Position numbers and translations under genes: made by a program. A stretch of DNA of 15,643 nucleotides from an uncultured Prevotella sp. GTDB taxonomy: Bacteria > Bacteroidota > Bacteroidia > Bacteroidales > Bacteroidaceae. Below are positions 1 to 6,728 of this stretch, piece after piece. The first letter of the stretch is position 1. Each line of letters starts with the position of its first letter. The notes below the pieces were generated by a model that worked only from the letters and a program-made list of their open reading frames with translations, had not been told where the DNA came from and did no database searches. Location: positions 1 through 15,643 of the forward strand of contig USJX01000066.1 of the NCBI GenBank assembly GCA_900555035.1, written 5' to 3'.

Positions 1-100
1 TGTTGAAGTTGAAAGCAGGAACGGCCCAACCGCCCTTGATAGCTCTTGCGAACATGTCCTTAGTGTTCACAAGACCGATTTTCTTGTAATCTACTGCCAT
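1..100 (-). CDS. fba: Class II fructose-1,6-bisphosphate aldolase (5' end only)
   Basis: Only the first 33 codons are in the window; the gene runs off the left edge. The visible protein begins MAVDYKKIGLVNTKDMFARA and continues with the stretch AVPAFNFN, which is the N-terminal signature of class II (zinc-dependent) fructose-bisphosphate aldolases. The enzyme reversibly splits fructose 1,6-bisphosphate into dihydroxyacetone phosphate and glyceraldehyde 3-phosphate in the cytoplasm, in glycolysis and gluconeogenesis. The zinc ligands and catalytic residues lie outside the window and cannot be checked. The ATG at 98-100 is the only sensible start. The gene has its own promoter at 197-227 and a leader of about 90 bases, so it is probably transcribed apart from the transporter gene upstream. 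The assignment rests on a short but characteristic N-terminus. Confidence 0.9.
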   Translation of the reverse strand, partial: MAVDYKKIGLVNTKDMFARAIKGGWAVPAFNFN

Positions 101-146
101 AATTGTTTAAAATTTATATTTTAATGAAACATTCTCGTTGTTTCGG

Positions 147-181
147 AAAGGCCATTCTCCCCAAGGGGAACGCCTACCTTT
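147..181 (-). other. Possible stem-loop in the aldolase leader
   Basis: Within the predicted untranslated leader, an outer 5-bp pairing (147-151 with 177-181) encloses an inner C/G-rich stem (about 155-162 with 165-170). The loop can be read as CTTG between three C-G pairs. It lies well upstream of the start codon and has no U-tract, so it is not an obvious terminator. Its role, if any, is unknown; mRNA stability is one possibility. Confidence 0.35.
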
Positions 182-196
182 TTATTTTTCCGAGTG

Positions 197-227
197 CAAA
201 TTTAACTTTTTCATTTGAAATAGCAAA
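197..227 (-). promoter_or_regulatory. Bacteroidota-type promoter of the aldolase gene
   Basis: On the minus strand there is a -7 box TAAATTTG (197-204) preceded by TTTG (224-227) with a 19-base spacer. This fits the Bacteroidota primary sigma factor consensus TTTG-N19-23-TAnnTTTG. Transcription would start near 190, giving a leader of about 90 bases before the ATG at 100. Confidence 0.75.
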
Positions 228-244
228 ATGTTGGCGAAACTTTT

Positions 245-302
245 CGGGTTACAATCAAGTTAAAAAAGTTAATATTTACACTTCTCATCTTTTCTTAACC
301 CG
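245..302 (-). terminator. Weak candidate terminator after the sugar transporter
   Basis: A 7-base inverted repeat, CGGGTTA (245-251) and TAACCCG (296-302), flanks an AT-rich stretch just after the transporter stop codon. The loop is about 44 bases and no clear U-tract follows, so this is only a weak candidate. The rest of the gap from 101 to 307 holds the aldolase promoter and leader, and I see no gene in it. Confidence 0.25.
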
Positions 303-307
303 TTTTG

Positions 308-1537
308 CTAAACGCACTTTGCAATTCTGTACTCTCTAGCCGCATACGCCAATACCACCACAAAGCCGATGAAAGGCACGATGAAAGGCATCACCACATG
401 CGTGGTATCGGCTATCAGACCCATCAGCAGGAAGCCGCATCCGCCTATCGGAGTCATCATCAGGAGGGAGGATGCCGTCTTCGTAAGATTGCCCAATCCC
501 GTAAGGGCGAGACTGAAGATGGTTGGGAACATGATGGCCTCAAAAAGATAGTTGGCTACCAAGGCTACCAGCGATAACGTGCCTAAATTGCAGAGTACCA
601 AACCGATGGAGCAGACGCTGCCCACGGCACAGATCAGGAGCATGGTGGTTGCCTTGATGTGGCGCATAATCCAGCTGCCCAGAAATCTGCCCACCATGAA
701 GAATGCCAGCGCCAGGGTGAGCACAAGAGAAGCCGTACGGTCGTCCATCCACTGCATGCCCGTTACGAAATTGATGAAGTATGAATTGATGGAAATCTCT
801 GCCACCTCGTAACTCAGCAAGGCTAAGAGACCGAACACGAACATCTTATGATTGGCAAAAAGCTTGCTGATATTGCTGCCTTTAGCTCTATCTTCACGGG
901 TTCTAGCGTGCTGAATCTCAGGTAATTCCACCCGAGAGAACACAAAGGCTATCAGCAGCACCAATACACCCAGAATGCCGTAGGGTATCACCACATTGCC
1001 ACCCTCATCGGTGCCATTGAAGAGAAACTGGCCGATGCAGAAAGTGGCGAAGATGCTGCCCAAACCATTGAACGACTGCGAAAGGTTCAGTCGGCTGGTA
1101 GCCGTTTCCCTGGCTCCCAATTCCGTTACGTAAGGATTGGCGGCCGTCTCCAGGAACACCAGTCCGCAACCGATGATGAAGAGGCAAAGCAGGAAGGCAT
1201 AGAAACTGCCCATCGATGCTCCGGGGATGAAGAGGATGGCTCCCAAGCCAAAGAGCAGGAGGCCGAACACCACACCACGGCGATAGCCATACCTATTTAT
1301 AAATATACCCGCCGGTATCGCCATGAGGAAATAGCCCAGATAGGTGGTTACCTGAATGAGCGAAGAGTGCGTAATGCTGATATGAAGTGCATTCTGGAAA
1401 TGCTTGTTGAGCACATCGAGGATGGCACGCGCGAAGCCCCACAAGAAGAAGAGCGACGTGATGAGAACGAACGGGACAAGATATTTCTTGTCGGCAATCT
1501 GAGTTGTTTCTGTTGTTTCCTTTATTGCTTTTGACAT
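308..1537 (-). CDS. FucP-family (FHS) sugar:H+ symporter, MFS
   Basis: A 409-residue polytopic membrane protein of the major facilitator superfamily, close in length to E. coli FucP. After a short polar N-terminus, helix 1 carries LFFLWGFARAILD (29-41). Helix 4 carries FLETAANPYVTELG (128-141), the ETxANPY signature of the fucose/galactose/glucose:H+ symporter family. D41 and E130 are 89 residues apart, the same distance as D46 and E135, the proton- and substrate-coupling residues of E. coli FucP, so the transport mechanism looks intact. The sugar cannot be told from sequence; family members carry fucose, glucose, galactose or other hexoses. The start lies 17 bases after the stop of the GH43-like gene and the two probably share the promoter at 2256-2287, which would favour import of a sugar once linked to that glycosidase. 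Product class is sure, substrate is not. Confidence 0.92.
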   Translation of the reverse strand: MSKAIKETTETTQIADKKYLVPFVLITSLFFLWGFARAILDVLNKHFQNALHISITHSSLIQVTTYLGYFLMAIPAGIFINRYGYRRGVVFGLLLFGLGAILFIPGASMGSFYAFLLCLFIIGCGLVFLETAANPYVTELGARETATSRLNLSQSFNGLGSIFATFCIGQFLFNGTDEGGNVVIPYGILGVLVLLIAFVFSRVELPEIQHARTREDRAKGSNISKLFANHKMFVFGLLALLSYEVAEISINSYFINFVTGMQWMDDRTASLVLTLALAFFMVGRFLGSWIMRHIKATTMLLICAVGSVCSIGLVLCNLGTLSLVALVANYLFEAIMFPTIFSLALTGLGNLTKTASSLLMMTPIGGCGFLLMGLIADTTHVVMPFIVPFIGFVVVLAYAAREYRIAKCV

Positions 1538-1554
1538 GATTATTTATTTAAATC

Positions 1555-2232
1555 TTATTTTTCTTCATAATGGAAGTAGGCGAAATCAGCATGACCGCTC
1601 CTTGGCTTTCCCTCGGCAAACATGCCCAGCTTAATGCCCGCAGAGCCGCCTGCCACCTCGGTGCTCATCAGGCTGCAGTTCATGGAAGCCAACTCGTGGT
1701 ATCGCTTTCCATCGAGCGAATAGTCGAAGAAATACATATCGCCATTGCTTCTGATGCGCAGTTTCACCGAACCCTTGCGCAGGCGAGGCACGCTCTTCAC
1801 CACATAGTCGATGCTCTTCAGCTTGCAGCGCAAAGCCACCTGCTTCTTGGATACGAAAAAGTCGAAATGCCCGTCGCTGACACGATAAACCGAGAGTCCC
1901 GCCTCCACATTTCCCTTGGTAACAACCTCTGTTTCCAGGGTGAAGCTGGCACTTTCCTGCAGGCGTCCTGAAAAGGTTGGCAGCTGATTCTCCGTGAGGG
2001 AACCATGAGGATAGAGGCGCATCAGATACTTCTTCCCCACAGCCATCGTATCATTGCAAAGATAGTTATCCGGAATGGAATTCTGTAAATGAACCCATTT
2101 ATCCCCTGCCCGACACACGGATGAGCCGGGATGAGAACCTGGTTTCACAGGATTACTATACTCCTGTGCCGAAACCGGCAGCCATGCCAGCATCAGCACA
2201 CATAAAAGTGCAAATAGGTTTGGTCTATTCAT
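1555..2232 (-). CDS. Secreted GH43-derived protein lacking the catalytic propeller
   Basis: 225 residues if translation starts at the ATG at 2230-2232. Residues 1-22 form a clear signal peptide ending PVSAQ. Residues 27-44 (NPVKPGSHPGSSVCRAGD) match the first strand of the GH43 five-bladed propeller, normally NPV.PG.HPDPSVCR.GDDYY. From K45 the sequence reads as the linker and C-terminal concanavalin-like domain of GH43 beta-xylosidases (WVHLQN, then PTFSGRLQE, EAGLSVYR, FDFFVSK, STEVAGGSAGIKLGMFAEG and a final ADFAYFHYEE). The roughly 300 residues between are absent and the frame is kept. The catalytic base Asp of HPDPS is replaced (HPGSS, G36), and the acid residue lay in the missing part, so no hydrolase activity is expected. 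Promoter, signal peptide and reading frame are intact, so it may serve as a secreted binding protein or may be recent decay. An in-frame ATG at 2284-2286 exists but lies at the -33 box, so I reject it. It sits directly before a sugar transporter. Confidence 0.75.
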   Translation of the reverse strand: MNRPNLFALLCVLMLAWLPVSAQEYSNPVKPGSHPGSSVCRAGDKWVHLQNSIPDNYLCNDTMAVGKKYLMRLYPHGSLTENQLPTFSGRLQESASFTLETEVVTKGNVEAGLSVYRVSDGHFDFFVSKKQVALRCKLKSIDYVVKSVPRLRKGSVKLRIRSNGDMYFFDYSLDGKRYHELASMNCSLMSTEVAGGSAGIKLGMFAEGKPRSGHADFAYFHYEEK

Positions 2233-2255
2233 AAGGCATTCGTTTTTATTGGGAA

Positions 2256-2287
2256 CAAAGGTAAGACTTTTTGATGAGAATTCCAAA
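2256..2287 (-). promoter_or_regulatory. Bacteroidota promoter of the GH43-like/transporter unit
   Basis: On the minus strand TTTG (2284-2287), a 20-base spacer and TACCTTTG (2256-2263) match the consensus closely. Transcription would start near 2249, about 17 bases before the ATG at 2232. This excludes the longer reading frame that begins at 2286. Confidence 0.8.
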
Positions 2288-2326
2288 CATTCCCTGCGTT
2301 TTTTATTACTTATGCTAAAGAAAAAT

Positions 2327-2364
2327 GTATTCTTCTTGCTATAAAGAAGTATTCTTCTTACTAT
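2327..2364. repeat. Direct repeat with 22-bp period after the DUF58 gene
   Basis: Two 16-base copies of GTATTCTTCTTRCTAT (2327-2342 and 2349-2364, one mismatch) are spaced by exactly 22 bases, ending at the DUF58 stop codon. On the minus strand the second copy with its left flank also forms a 6-bp hairpin, AAGAAG-AATA-CTTCTT (2344-2359). This could be a weak terminator for the operon or a binding site upstream of the promoter at 2256-2287. The rest of the gap (2288-2326) is AT-rich with no gene. Confidence 0.5.
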
Positions 2365-3687
2365 TTACAACAATTCCCGAGCCTTGATCTCGAGATATTT
2401 GTTAAGTACGTCAACCGACAGCTTCTCGGGCGTGGTCAACAAGGCCATGATGCCCCGCTGCTTGAGCGAGGAAACGATGAGACGCTGCTCGTAGGCAAAC
2501 TGCTCGGCAATGACATGGCGATAATATTCCTCATCGCTATCAGGACGGGTGGCAAGATAATCTTTCACCTCATCATCCTCGAAGAACACCACCAGAAGAC
2601 GGTGGCGGCGGTTGAGCTGAAGAAGATAAGGCAACTGCCTCTCCATGCTGACACGATTGGCAAAACTCGTATAGAGCACCAGGAGCGAACGCTTGCTGAC
2701 GTGCAGGTTTACCCCATCTACCAAGGCAGAATAGTCGGATTCGGCAAAGCGGGTTTGCTGGCGATAGAGAATCTCCAAGATGTTCTGCATGTGGCCGGTG
2801 TGTCGGGAGGCTGGCACGAAATCCTCGAAACGGGAGCTGAAGGTTACGATGCCCGCCTTGTCTTCCTTGCGCATCGCCATATACGAAAGCACCAGCGAGG
2901 CGTTGATGGCATAATCCAGATAAGTCATTCCCCGGAAAGCCTGCTGCATCACCCTACCCTTGTCGATGATGCTGAACACCTGCTGCGAACGCTCGTCCTG
3001 ATACACGTTCACCATCAGACGGGAGGTGCGGGCGGTGGCCTTCCAGTTGATGAGCCGGAAATCATCACCCGTCACATAATCCCTGATTTGTTCAAACTCG
3101 GTATGATTGCCCACACGGCGAATCTTCTTGATGCCGAGTTCGGTTAGATTATTGCTGATGGCAAGCAACTCATATCGGGTGAGCATCAGATAGGAAGGAT
3201 ATACCTTCACCTGACGGGGCTGCCCCAGCGAGAAGCGGCGCTGCAAGAGCGAGATGGGCGAAGAGACAAAGATGCGGATTAAGCCGAAATCATATTCACC
3301 CCGCTCTGTGGGACGAAGAAAATACCGGATATTCTTGCCCTCGCCCATGCCCATCCTTAGACGAAAGTGGATATCACGACGCTGGAATACGGGCGGAATC
3401 TCATCAATGACATGAAGCAGAACAGGAAAGGAATAAATACTTTCCACACGGATGTTCACCTCGTTGTCATCGCCATTGGAAAACCTATCTGCCATCGTTC
3501 GCCTAGCCATAATGCCCCGCTCGTGATAAAGCAGGAAAGCCTCCAGCAGGAGCAGAACGCCCAGGGCAACAAGCAGCCATCTCCCAATGAGGAACATCGG
3601 GGGAACAAAGCTGCCCAAACCTGTGATAAAGACCAGGACTGCTAAAACGATATAAAATCTTCTGGTAAGAAACAATGTACTCTTCAC
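2365..3687 (-). CDS. DUF58 family membrane protein, vWA-like MoxR partner
   Basis: 440 residues. Two hydrophobic helices near the N-terminus (about 11-29 and 33-54) anchor it in the membrane, and the rest should be cytoplasmic. The DUF58 signature is clear at residues 198-220 (FEQIRDYVTGDDFRLINWK and TAR). A von Willebrand A-like fold follows, whose metal site should read DxSxS but here reads IDKGRVM (241-247), so the first Asp is present but the serines are not. DUF58 proteins are nearly always encoded beside a MoxR ATPase and are thought to act with it in assembling, folding or modifying a membrane or envelope target. The start is 5 bases after the MoxR stop, so the two are translationally close. 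It is the last gene of the six-gene operon. Confidence 0.94.
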   Translation of the reverse strand: MKSTLFLTRRFYIVLAVLVFITGLGSFVPPMFLIGRWLLVALGVLLLLEAFLLYHERGIMARRTMADRFSNGDDNEVNIRVESIYSFPVLLHVIDEIPPVFQRRDIHFRLRMGMGEGKNIRYFLRPTERGEYDFGLIRIFVSSPISLLQRRFSLGQPRQVKVYPSYLMLTRYELLAISNNLTELGIKKIRRVGNHTEFEQIRDYVTGDDFRLINWKATARTSRLMVNVYQDERSQQVFSIIDKGRVMQQAFRGMTYLDYAINASLVLSYMAMRKEDKAGIVTFSSRFEDFVPASRHTGHMQNILEILYRQQTRFAESDYSALVDGVNLHVSKRSLLVLYTSFANRVSMERQLPYLLQLNRRHRLLVVFFEDDEVKDYLATRPDSDEEYYRHVIAEQFAYEQRLIVSSLKQRGIMALLTTPEKLSVDVLNKYLEIKARELL

Positions 3688-3692
3688 TTTAT

Positions 3693-4664
3693 TTATTTCG
3701 GAACTTCAACTTTGTCGATGAGTCGCTGCGCCACTTTATAGGCGGTGTATCCTTCCATCTCTGCCTCGGCGGTGAGCACCAGGCGGTGCTGGAGAATGGA
3801 TGGAGTAACCTGCTTGATATCTTCGGGCGTTACGAAATCGCGCCCTTGCAGCAGGGCGTATGCCTTGCTAGCCTGGAGCATTGCCACAGAAGCTCGGGGC
3901 GATGCTCCCAGATAAACGGCACGGGTGCTGCGGGTTTGCTGAACTATCTGGGCTATATAGCGAAGCAGGCTCTCGTCGATAACCACCTTATTTATATAGC
4001 TGCGCAACTGCAGGAGTTCTGCCTTGCTCAGAATGGGCTGAATATCGGCAAGCTTCACCAGATTGCTATGCTCCTGATGGCGCTTCAGAATCTCCAGTTC
4101 ATCATCCAGCGAAGGATAGCCCATTGTTATCTTCATCAGGAAACGGTCGAGCTGAGCCTCGGGCAGGCGATAGGTTCCTTCCTGCTCCACGGGGTTCTGG
4201 GTGGCAAGGATGGTATAGAAATCGCCCATCTTGTGGGTAACGCCATCGATGCTCACCTGTCGCTCTTCCATCACCTCGAAGAGTGCCGCCTGCGTCTTGG
4301 CGGGCGCACGGTTGATTTCATCTACCAGAACAATGTCGGAGAAGACGGGGCCCTGGTGGAACTCAAACTCCTGGGTCTTGACATTGAAGATGTTGATACC
4401 TAGCAAATCGCTAGGCATCAAATCGGGGGTAAACTGCACCCGACTGAACCCGGCATCTACCAATCGGGCTATCAACCGGGCCAAAAGGGTCTTTGCCACA
4501 CCCGGCACTCCTTCGATAAGCACGTGTCCGTTGGCAAGGATAGAAGTAAGCACCAGTTCGATGGCTTCATCCTGCCCCACTATCACCTTCGCTATCTCCT
4601 GTCGAAGGCGTTCTATCTTTTCTGAGAAAAGAGTTAAGTCTAATCTTTGTTCTTCCATTTCCAT
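3693..4664 (-). CDS. MoxR family AAA+ ATPase
   Basis: 323 residues, the usual size of MoxR proteins, with no membrane segment. Motifs in order: Walker A GVPGVAKT (52-59, with Ala in place of the common Gly before Lys, as in many MoxR proteins), Walker B IVLVDEIN (111-118), sensor 1 ILATQNP (152-158), the arginine finger region EAQLDRF (169-175) and sensor 2 GASPRAS (253-259). All residues needed for ATP hydrolysis are present. MoxR ATPases form rings and act as chaperone-like activators, usually of vWA-containing partners, here most likely the adjacent DUF58 protein. I chose the first ATG at 4662-4664; the Met at codon 3 is an equal alternative. The gap upstream is filled by a triple repeat (4676-4757). 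Confidence 0.97.
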   Translation of the reverse strand: MEMEEQRLDLTLFSEKIERLRQEIAKVIVGQDEAIELVLTSILANGHVLIEGVPGVAKTLLARLIARLVDAGFSRVQFTPDLMPSDLLGINIFNVKTQEFEFHQGPVFSDIVLVDEINRAPAKTQAALFEVMEERQVSIDGVTHKMGDFYTILATQNPVEQEGTYRLPEAQLDRFLMKITMGYPSLDDELEILKRHQEHSNLVKLADIQPILSKAELLQLRSYINKVVIDESLLRYIAQIVQQTRSTRAVYLGASPRASVAMLQASKAYALLQGRDFVTPEDIKQVTPSILQHRLVLTAEAEMEGYTAYKVAQRLIDKVEVPK

Positions 4665-4675
4665 TATTATTTATT

Positions 4676-4757
4676 AGTGTAATTTCGTCTGCAAACTCCA
4701 GTTAGTGTATTTTGCAAGTAAACTCCAGTTAATGTAATTTCTCCTGCAAATTCCACA
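4676..4757. repeat. Three tandem copies of a 27/28-bp intergenic repeat
   Basis: Copies at 4676-4703 (28 bases), 4704-4730 (27) and 4731-4757 (27) follow the pattern rTGTAwTTT....GCAAAyTCCAg, with the middle copy the most diverged. They fill most of the 126-base gap between the DUF4350 stop and the MoxR start, which without them would be about 44 bases. I found no promoter of the TAnnTTTG type and no open reading frame here. They look like an intergenic repeat family or local duplication inside the operon. Confidence 0.75.
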
Positions 4758-4790
4758 CACCCTGAAAGGGCAGAAGCATCAAATCAACAT

Positions 4791-6035
4791 TTATTGGATA
4801 TTCTCAAGTATGCGATTCATCCAGTCGATGAGTTTCCTCATTTGCTTGGCTGGGATATTCAAATCTGAATGTATCACCAGACGAATCTCTCGGATGGTTT
4901 CCTTGATTTTTTCCACATCCATACCGGTTATCTCTGCCAAGGCTTGGCAATCGGCATCTCCCTGGTTCACATCGCTGATATCAATGCCCGCATTCCTTCT
5001 TATCTCTTCGGCAAAGAACCTGAATTTCTTCCGCACCAGATCGGCATGGTCGTGACGCTGATAATAGAGCGTACCGATGAGCTGGATAAACTCCAGCGAC
5101 CTGTTCTTCGGCTTTTCCACTATCGGGATAACCCGCTGGTGCCTGCGGGCTGTGAATATCATGAAGAGCACTACGCCCAGCATCATGAGATAGACCGCCC
5201 ACCGCAAAGGAGGGCGCTTCAGCAACTCGCGAAGCGGCGACCGTTCTGCTTCGAGCTTCACCTTCGATTCCAGATATGCTTCCGTGCGGTAAACCGGCAA
5301 ATCGGCCATCTGCGACATGATTCGGAAGACATACTGCGAAGAAACATCATCCAACACACCCATATTGGTAAAGAGCAACGGAGTGGCCACAAAGATGACC
5401 TCGCCCTTACCACAAGGCAAGGAAACTGCTGACGGAAACTTGCGATTAGCCTGAAGACTGTAAGCCAGCACCGTGGCTTTGCTGGCTGAATCGAGAGAAA
5501 TCGAGCCGCTTATCAGCTGGTCTATCAACCGATATTCCCGCTGGGGATAAACCAACGGACTGCCACACCAGGTAAGGGTATCATACACATCCTGCTGACT
5601 CGCCATCCTTCGCATGATATTATCCAGATAAAACGCCCCGCTCGACATATCGACATGAAAACTGCTATCCAGTTCATCTGAACCTCCCCAATGATAGGCA
5701 ACCATCACTTTTCCGCCACGCTGGGCTATCTTCCGGAGGTGCGCTACATCCACCTTCTTCAGTCTCAGGGAATTATCCAGCACCACCACGGCTATCTTCC
5801 GGTTTCTGTTTTCCTCATCAAGCTGCCTGAAGGTTTTGTCGGTAACCTGATAACCTTGAGGCAAGCTTTGGCGCATGATGCTATCGAACACGTAGCAGCC
5901 GAAAGGCTGGCGGTCGGCATGATAGAAAGTAGGATTCCACACAAACTTCTTGGGCAGTTGCATCTGAAGTAGGAACATGAGGATAAAAAGCACCATCATG
6001 CTCAGGAAAAACTTATAACTACTTTTCATCATCAC
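4791..6035 (-). CDS. DUF4350 domain membrane protein
   Basis: 414 residues. An N-terminal hydrophobic segment (about 9-26) acts as signal anchor, and a second segment near 279-296 (WAVYLMMLGVVLFMIF) is followed by RRH, so the part between lies in the periplasm and the last 115 residues in the cytoplasm. The periplasmic part has the alternating strands and helices of DUF4350, a fold related to class I glutamine amidotransferase-like domains: IAVVVLDNS (81-89) and GGKVMVAYHWGG (107-118). I see no clear catalytic triad. DUF4350 genes are typically found between DUF4129 and MoxR genes, as here. It overlaps the end of the DUF4129 gene by 17 bases, so the two are probably translationally coupled. 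Role: a presumed structural or recognition subunit of the MoxR machine; the biochemical function is unknown. Confidence 0.85.
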   Translation of the reverse strand: MMMKSSYKFFLSMMVLFILMFLLQMQLPKKFVWNPTFYHADRQPFGCYVFDSIMRQSLPQGYQVTDKTFRQLDEENRNRKIAVVVLDNSLRLKKVDVAHLRKIAQRGGKVMVAYHWGGSDELDSSFHVDMSSGAFYLDNIMRRMASQQDVYDTLTWCGSPLVYPQREYRLIDQLISGSISLDSASKATVLAYSLQANRKFPSAVSLPCGKGEVIFVATPLLFTNMGVLDDVSSQYVFRIMSQMADLPVYRTEAYLESKVKLEAERSPLRELLKRPPLRWAVYLMMLGVVLFMIFTARRHQRVIPIVEKPKNRSLEFIQLIGTLYYQRHDHADLVRKKFRFFAEEIRRNAGIDISDVNQGDADCQALAEITGMDVEKIKETIREIRLVIHSDLNIPAKQMRKLIDWMNRILENIQ

Positions 6036-6669
6036 CTCCTTTCGCTGATTTTAAGTTACTTACAGAGTTATCCACACTCATCTTACAGGTGTGGATATCT
6101 TTCAGCATTTGCTCCGTTGCCTCGAATCCGCCATAACGCACACGGATAAAGAGGTTCGTAATCTGCCGGAAATCCCGATTTTTCCACTCGTGGGTATATT
6201 GGGTAGGTGTCTTGAAAGGTTGCCAGTCGATAAGCTGATGATCGCTCAGCATCTTCAGGGTTTGCAGATAAGTGAATCGCATCGCTTCCCGATAATCCTT
6301 CCGCTCCATCGCCCTGGCTATCTCCCTTTCAAAATCAACGCCATAGATGGTATCCTCGGTTACCTCATACTCCAAAGGAGCCTGCCTGCCGGAACGCATG
6401 AACAGTTCGGGATGCTTGTAGAAGAGGAACAATAGGATGCCAAGAATAAGTATCACCCCCACCAATATCCACATTAGCGAAGAATACTCCTGATAGAAAG
6501 CGGTGCCGAAAACGGATTCCCAGAACTGATCAAACTGCTCGCCCAACCAATCCATCAGACTCTTCTGGGCAGGCACCAATTCCCTACTGTAAGCATAATC
6601 GTCATCCTGCTGCCAGACACGGAGCCTGGCAGTATCGAGAACCAATGTATCGGAAGGAGTAAAGAGCAT
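6019..6669 (-). CDS. DUF4129 domain membrane protein, no signal peptide
   Basis: 216 residues with a single membrane helix (about 64-84). The cytoplasmic C-terminal part carries the DUF4129 pattern (REIARAMERKDYREAMRF at 115-132, then TPTQYTHEW and NLFIRVRYGG). DUF4129 domains accompany MoxR/DUF58 modules, and transglutaminase genes in other organisms. The segment before the helix (DTLVLDTARLRVWQ, 7-20) resembles the periplasmic head that in relatives follows a signal peptide, but here the protein begins at MLFTPSDT with no hydrophobic leader. An in-frame TAA at 6688-6690 and no start codon between it and the ATG rule out a longer form. This suggests that the 5' end was lost or remodelled by the adjacent 14-bp repeat. 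The single helix may still insert the protein. The 3' end overlaps the DUF4350 start. Confidence 0.85.
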   Translation of the reverse strand: MLFTPSDTLVLDTARLRVWQQDDDYAYSRELVPAQKSLMDWLGEQFDQFWESVFGTAFYQEYSSLMWILVGVILILGILLFLFYKHPELFMRSGRQAPLEYEVTEDTIYGVDFEREIARAMERKDYREAMRFTYLQTLKMLSDHQLIDWQPFKTPTQYTHEWKNRDFRQITNLFIRVRYGGFEATEQMLKDIHTCKMSVDNSVSNLKSAKGGDDEK

Positions 6670-6672
6670 ACT

Positions 6673-6728
6673 TTGATAGTTTACAGTTTACAATTGATAA
6701 TTTACAGTTGATAATTTACAGTTGATAG
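6673..6728. repeat. 14-bp tandem repeat between and into two operon genes
   Basis: Unit TTGATAATTTACAG: full copies at 6694-6707 and 6708-6721, a variant copy at 6673-6686 (one base different), a half unit at 6687-6693 and a final half unit at 6722-6728. The array fills the 46-base gap between two genes of the operon and supplies the stop codon and the last codons (YQL) of the upstream membrane protein. It abuts the shortened start of the DUF4129 gene. Similar TTTACA-type repeats are, to my knowledge, frequent in Bacteroidota intergenic regions. Confidence 0.8.

Noticed and set aside
103..339. 78-codon plus-strand frame in the aldolase upstream region
   Set aside because: It covers the aldolase promoter and leader on the other strand, is Phe/Lys-rich as expected of AT-rich non-coding DNA and has no motif.
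2233..2286. Longer reading frame of the GH43-like protein, starting at the ATG at 2284-2286
   Set aside because: It begins at the -33 box and before the predicted transcription start, and would put 18 polar residues in front of a clean signal peptide.
3675..4403. 242-codon plus-strand frame opposite the MoxR gene
   Set aside because: It is a shadow of the conserved MoxR coding sequence, His/Leu-rich with no recognisable motif.
4676..4757. CRISPR array
   Set aside because: The three units adjoin directly without unique spacers and are imperfect; no cas gene is nearby.
6673..6728. Internal promoter inside the 14-bp repeat array
   Set aside because: The repeats are AT-rich and contain TTTACA, but on the minus strand there is no TAnnTTTG box, so I see no promoter for the DUF4129 gene.
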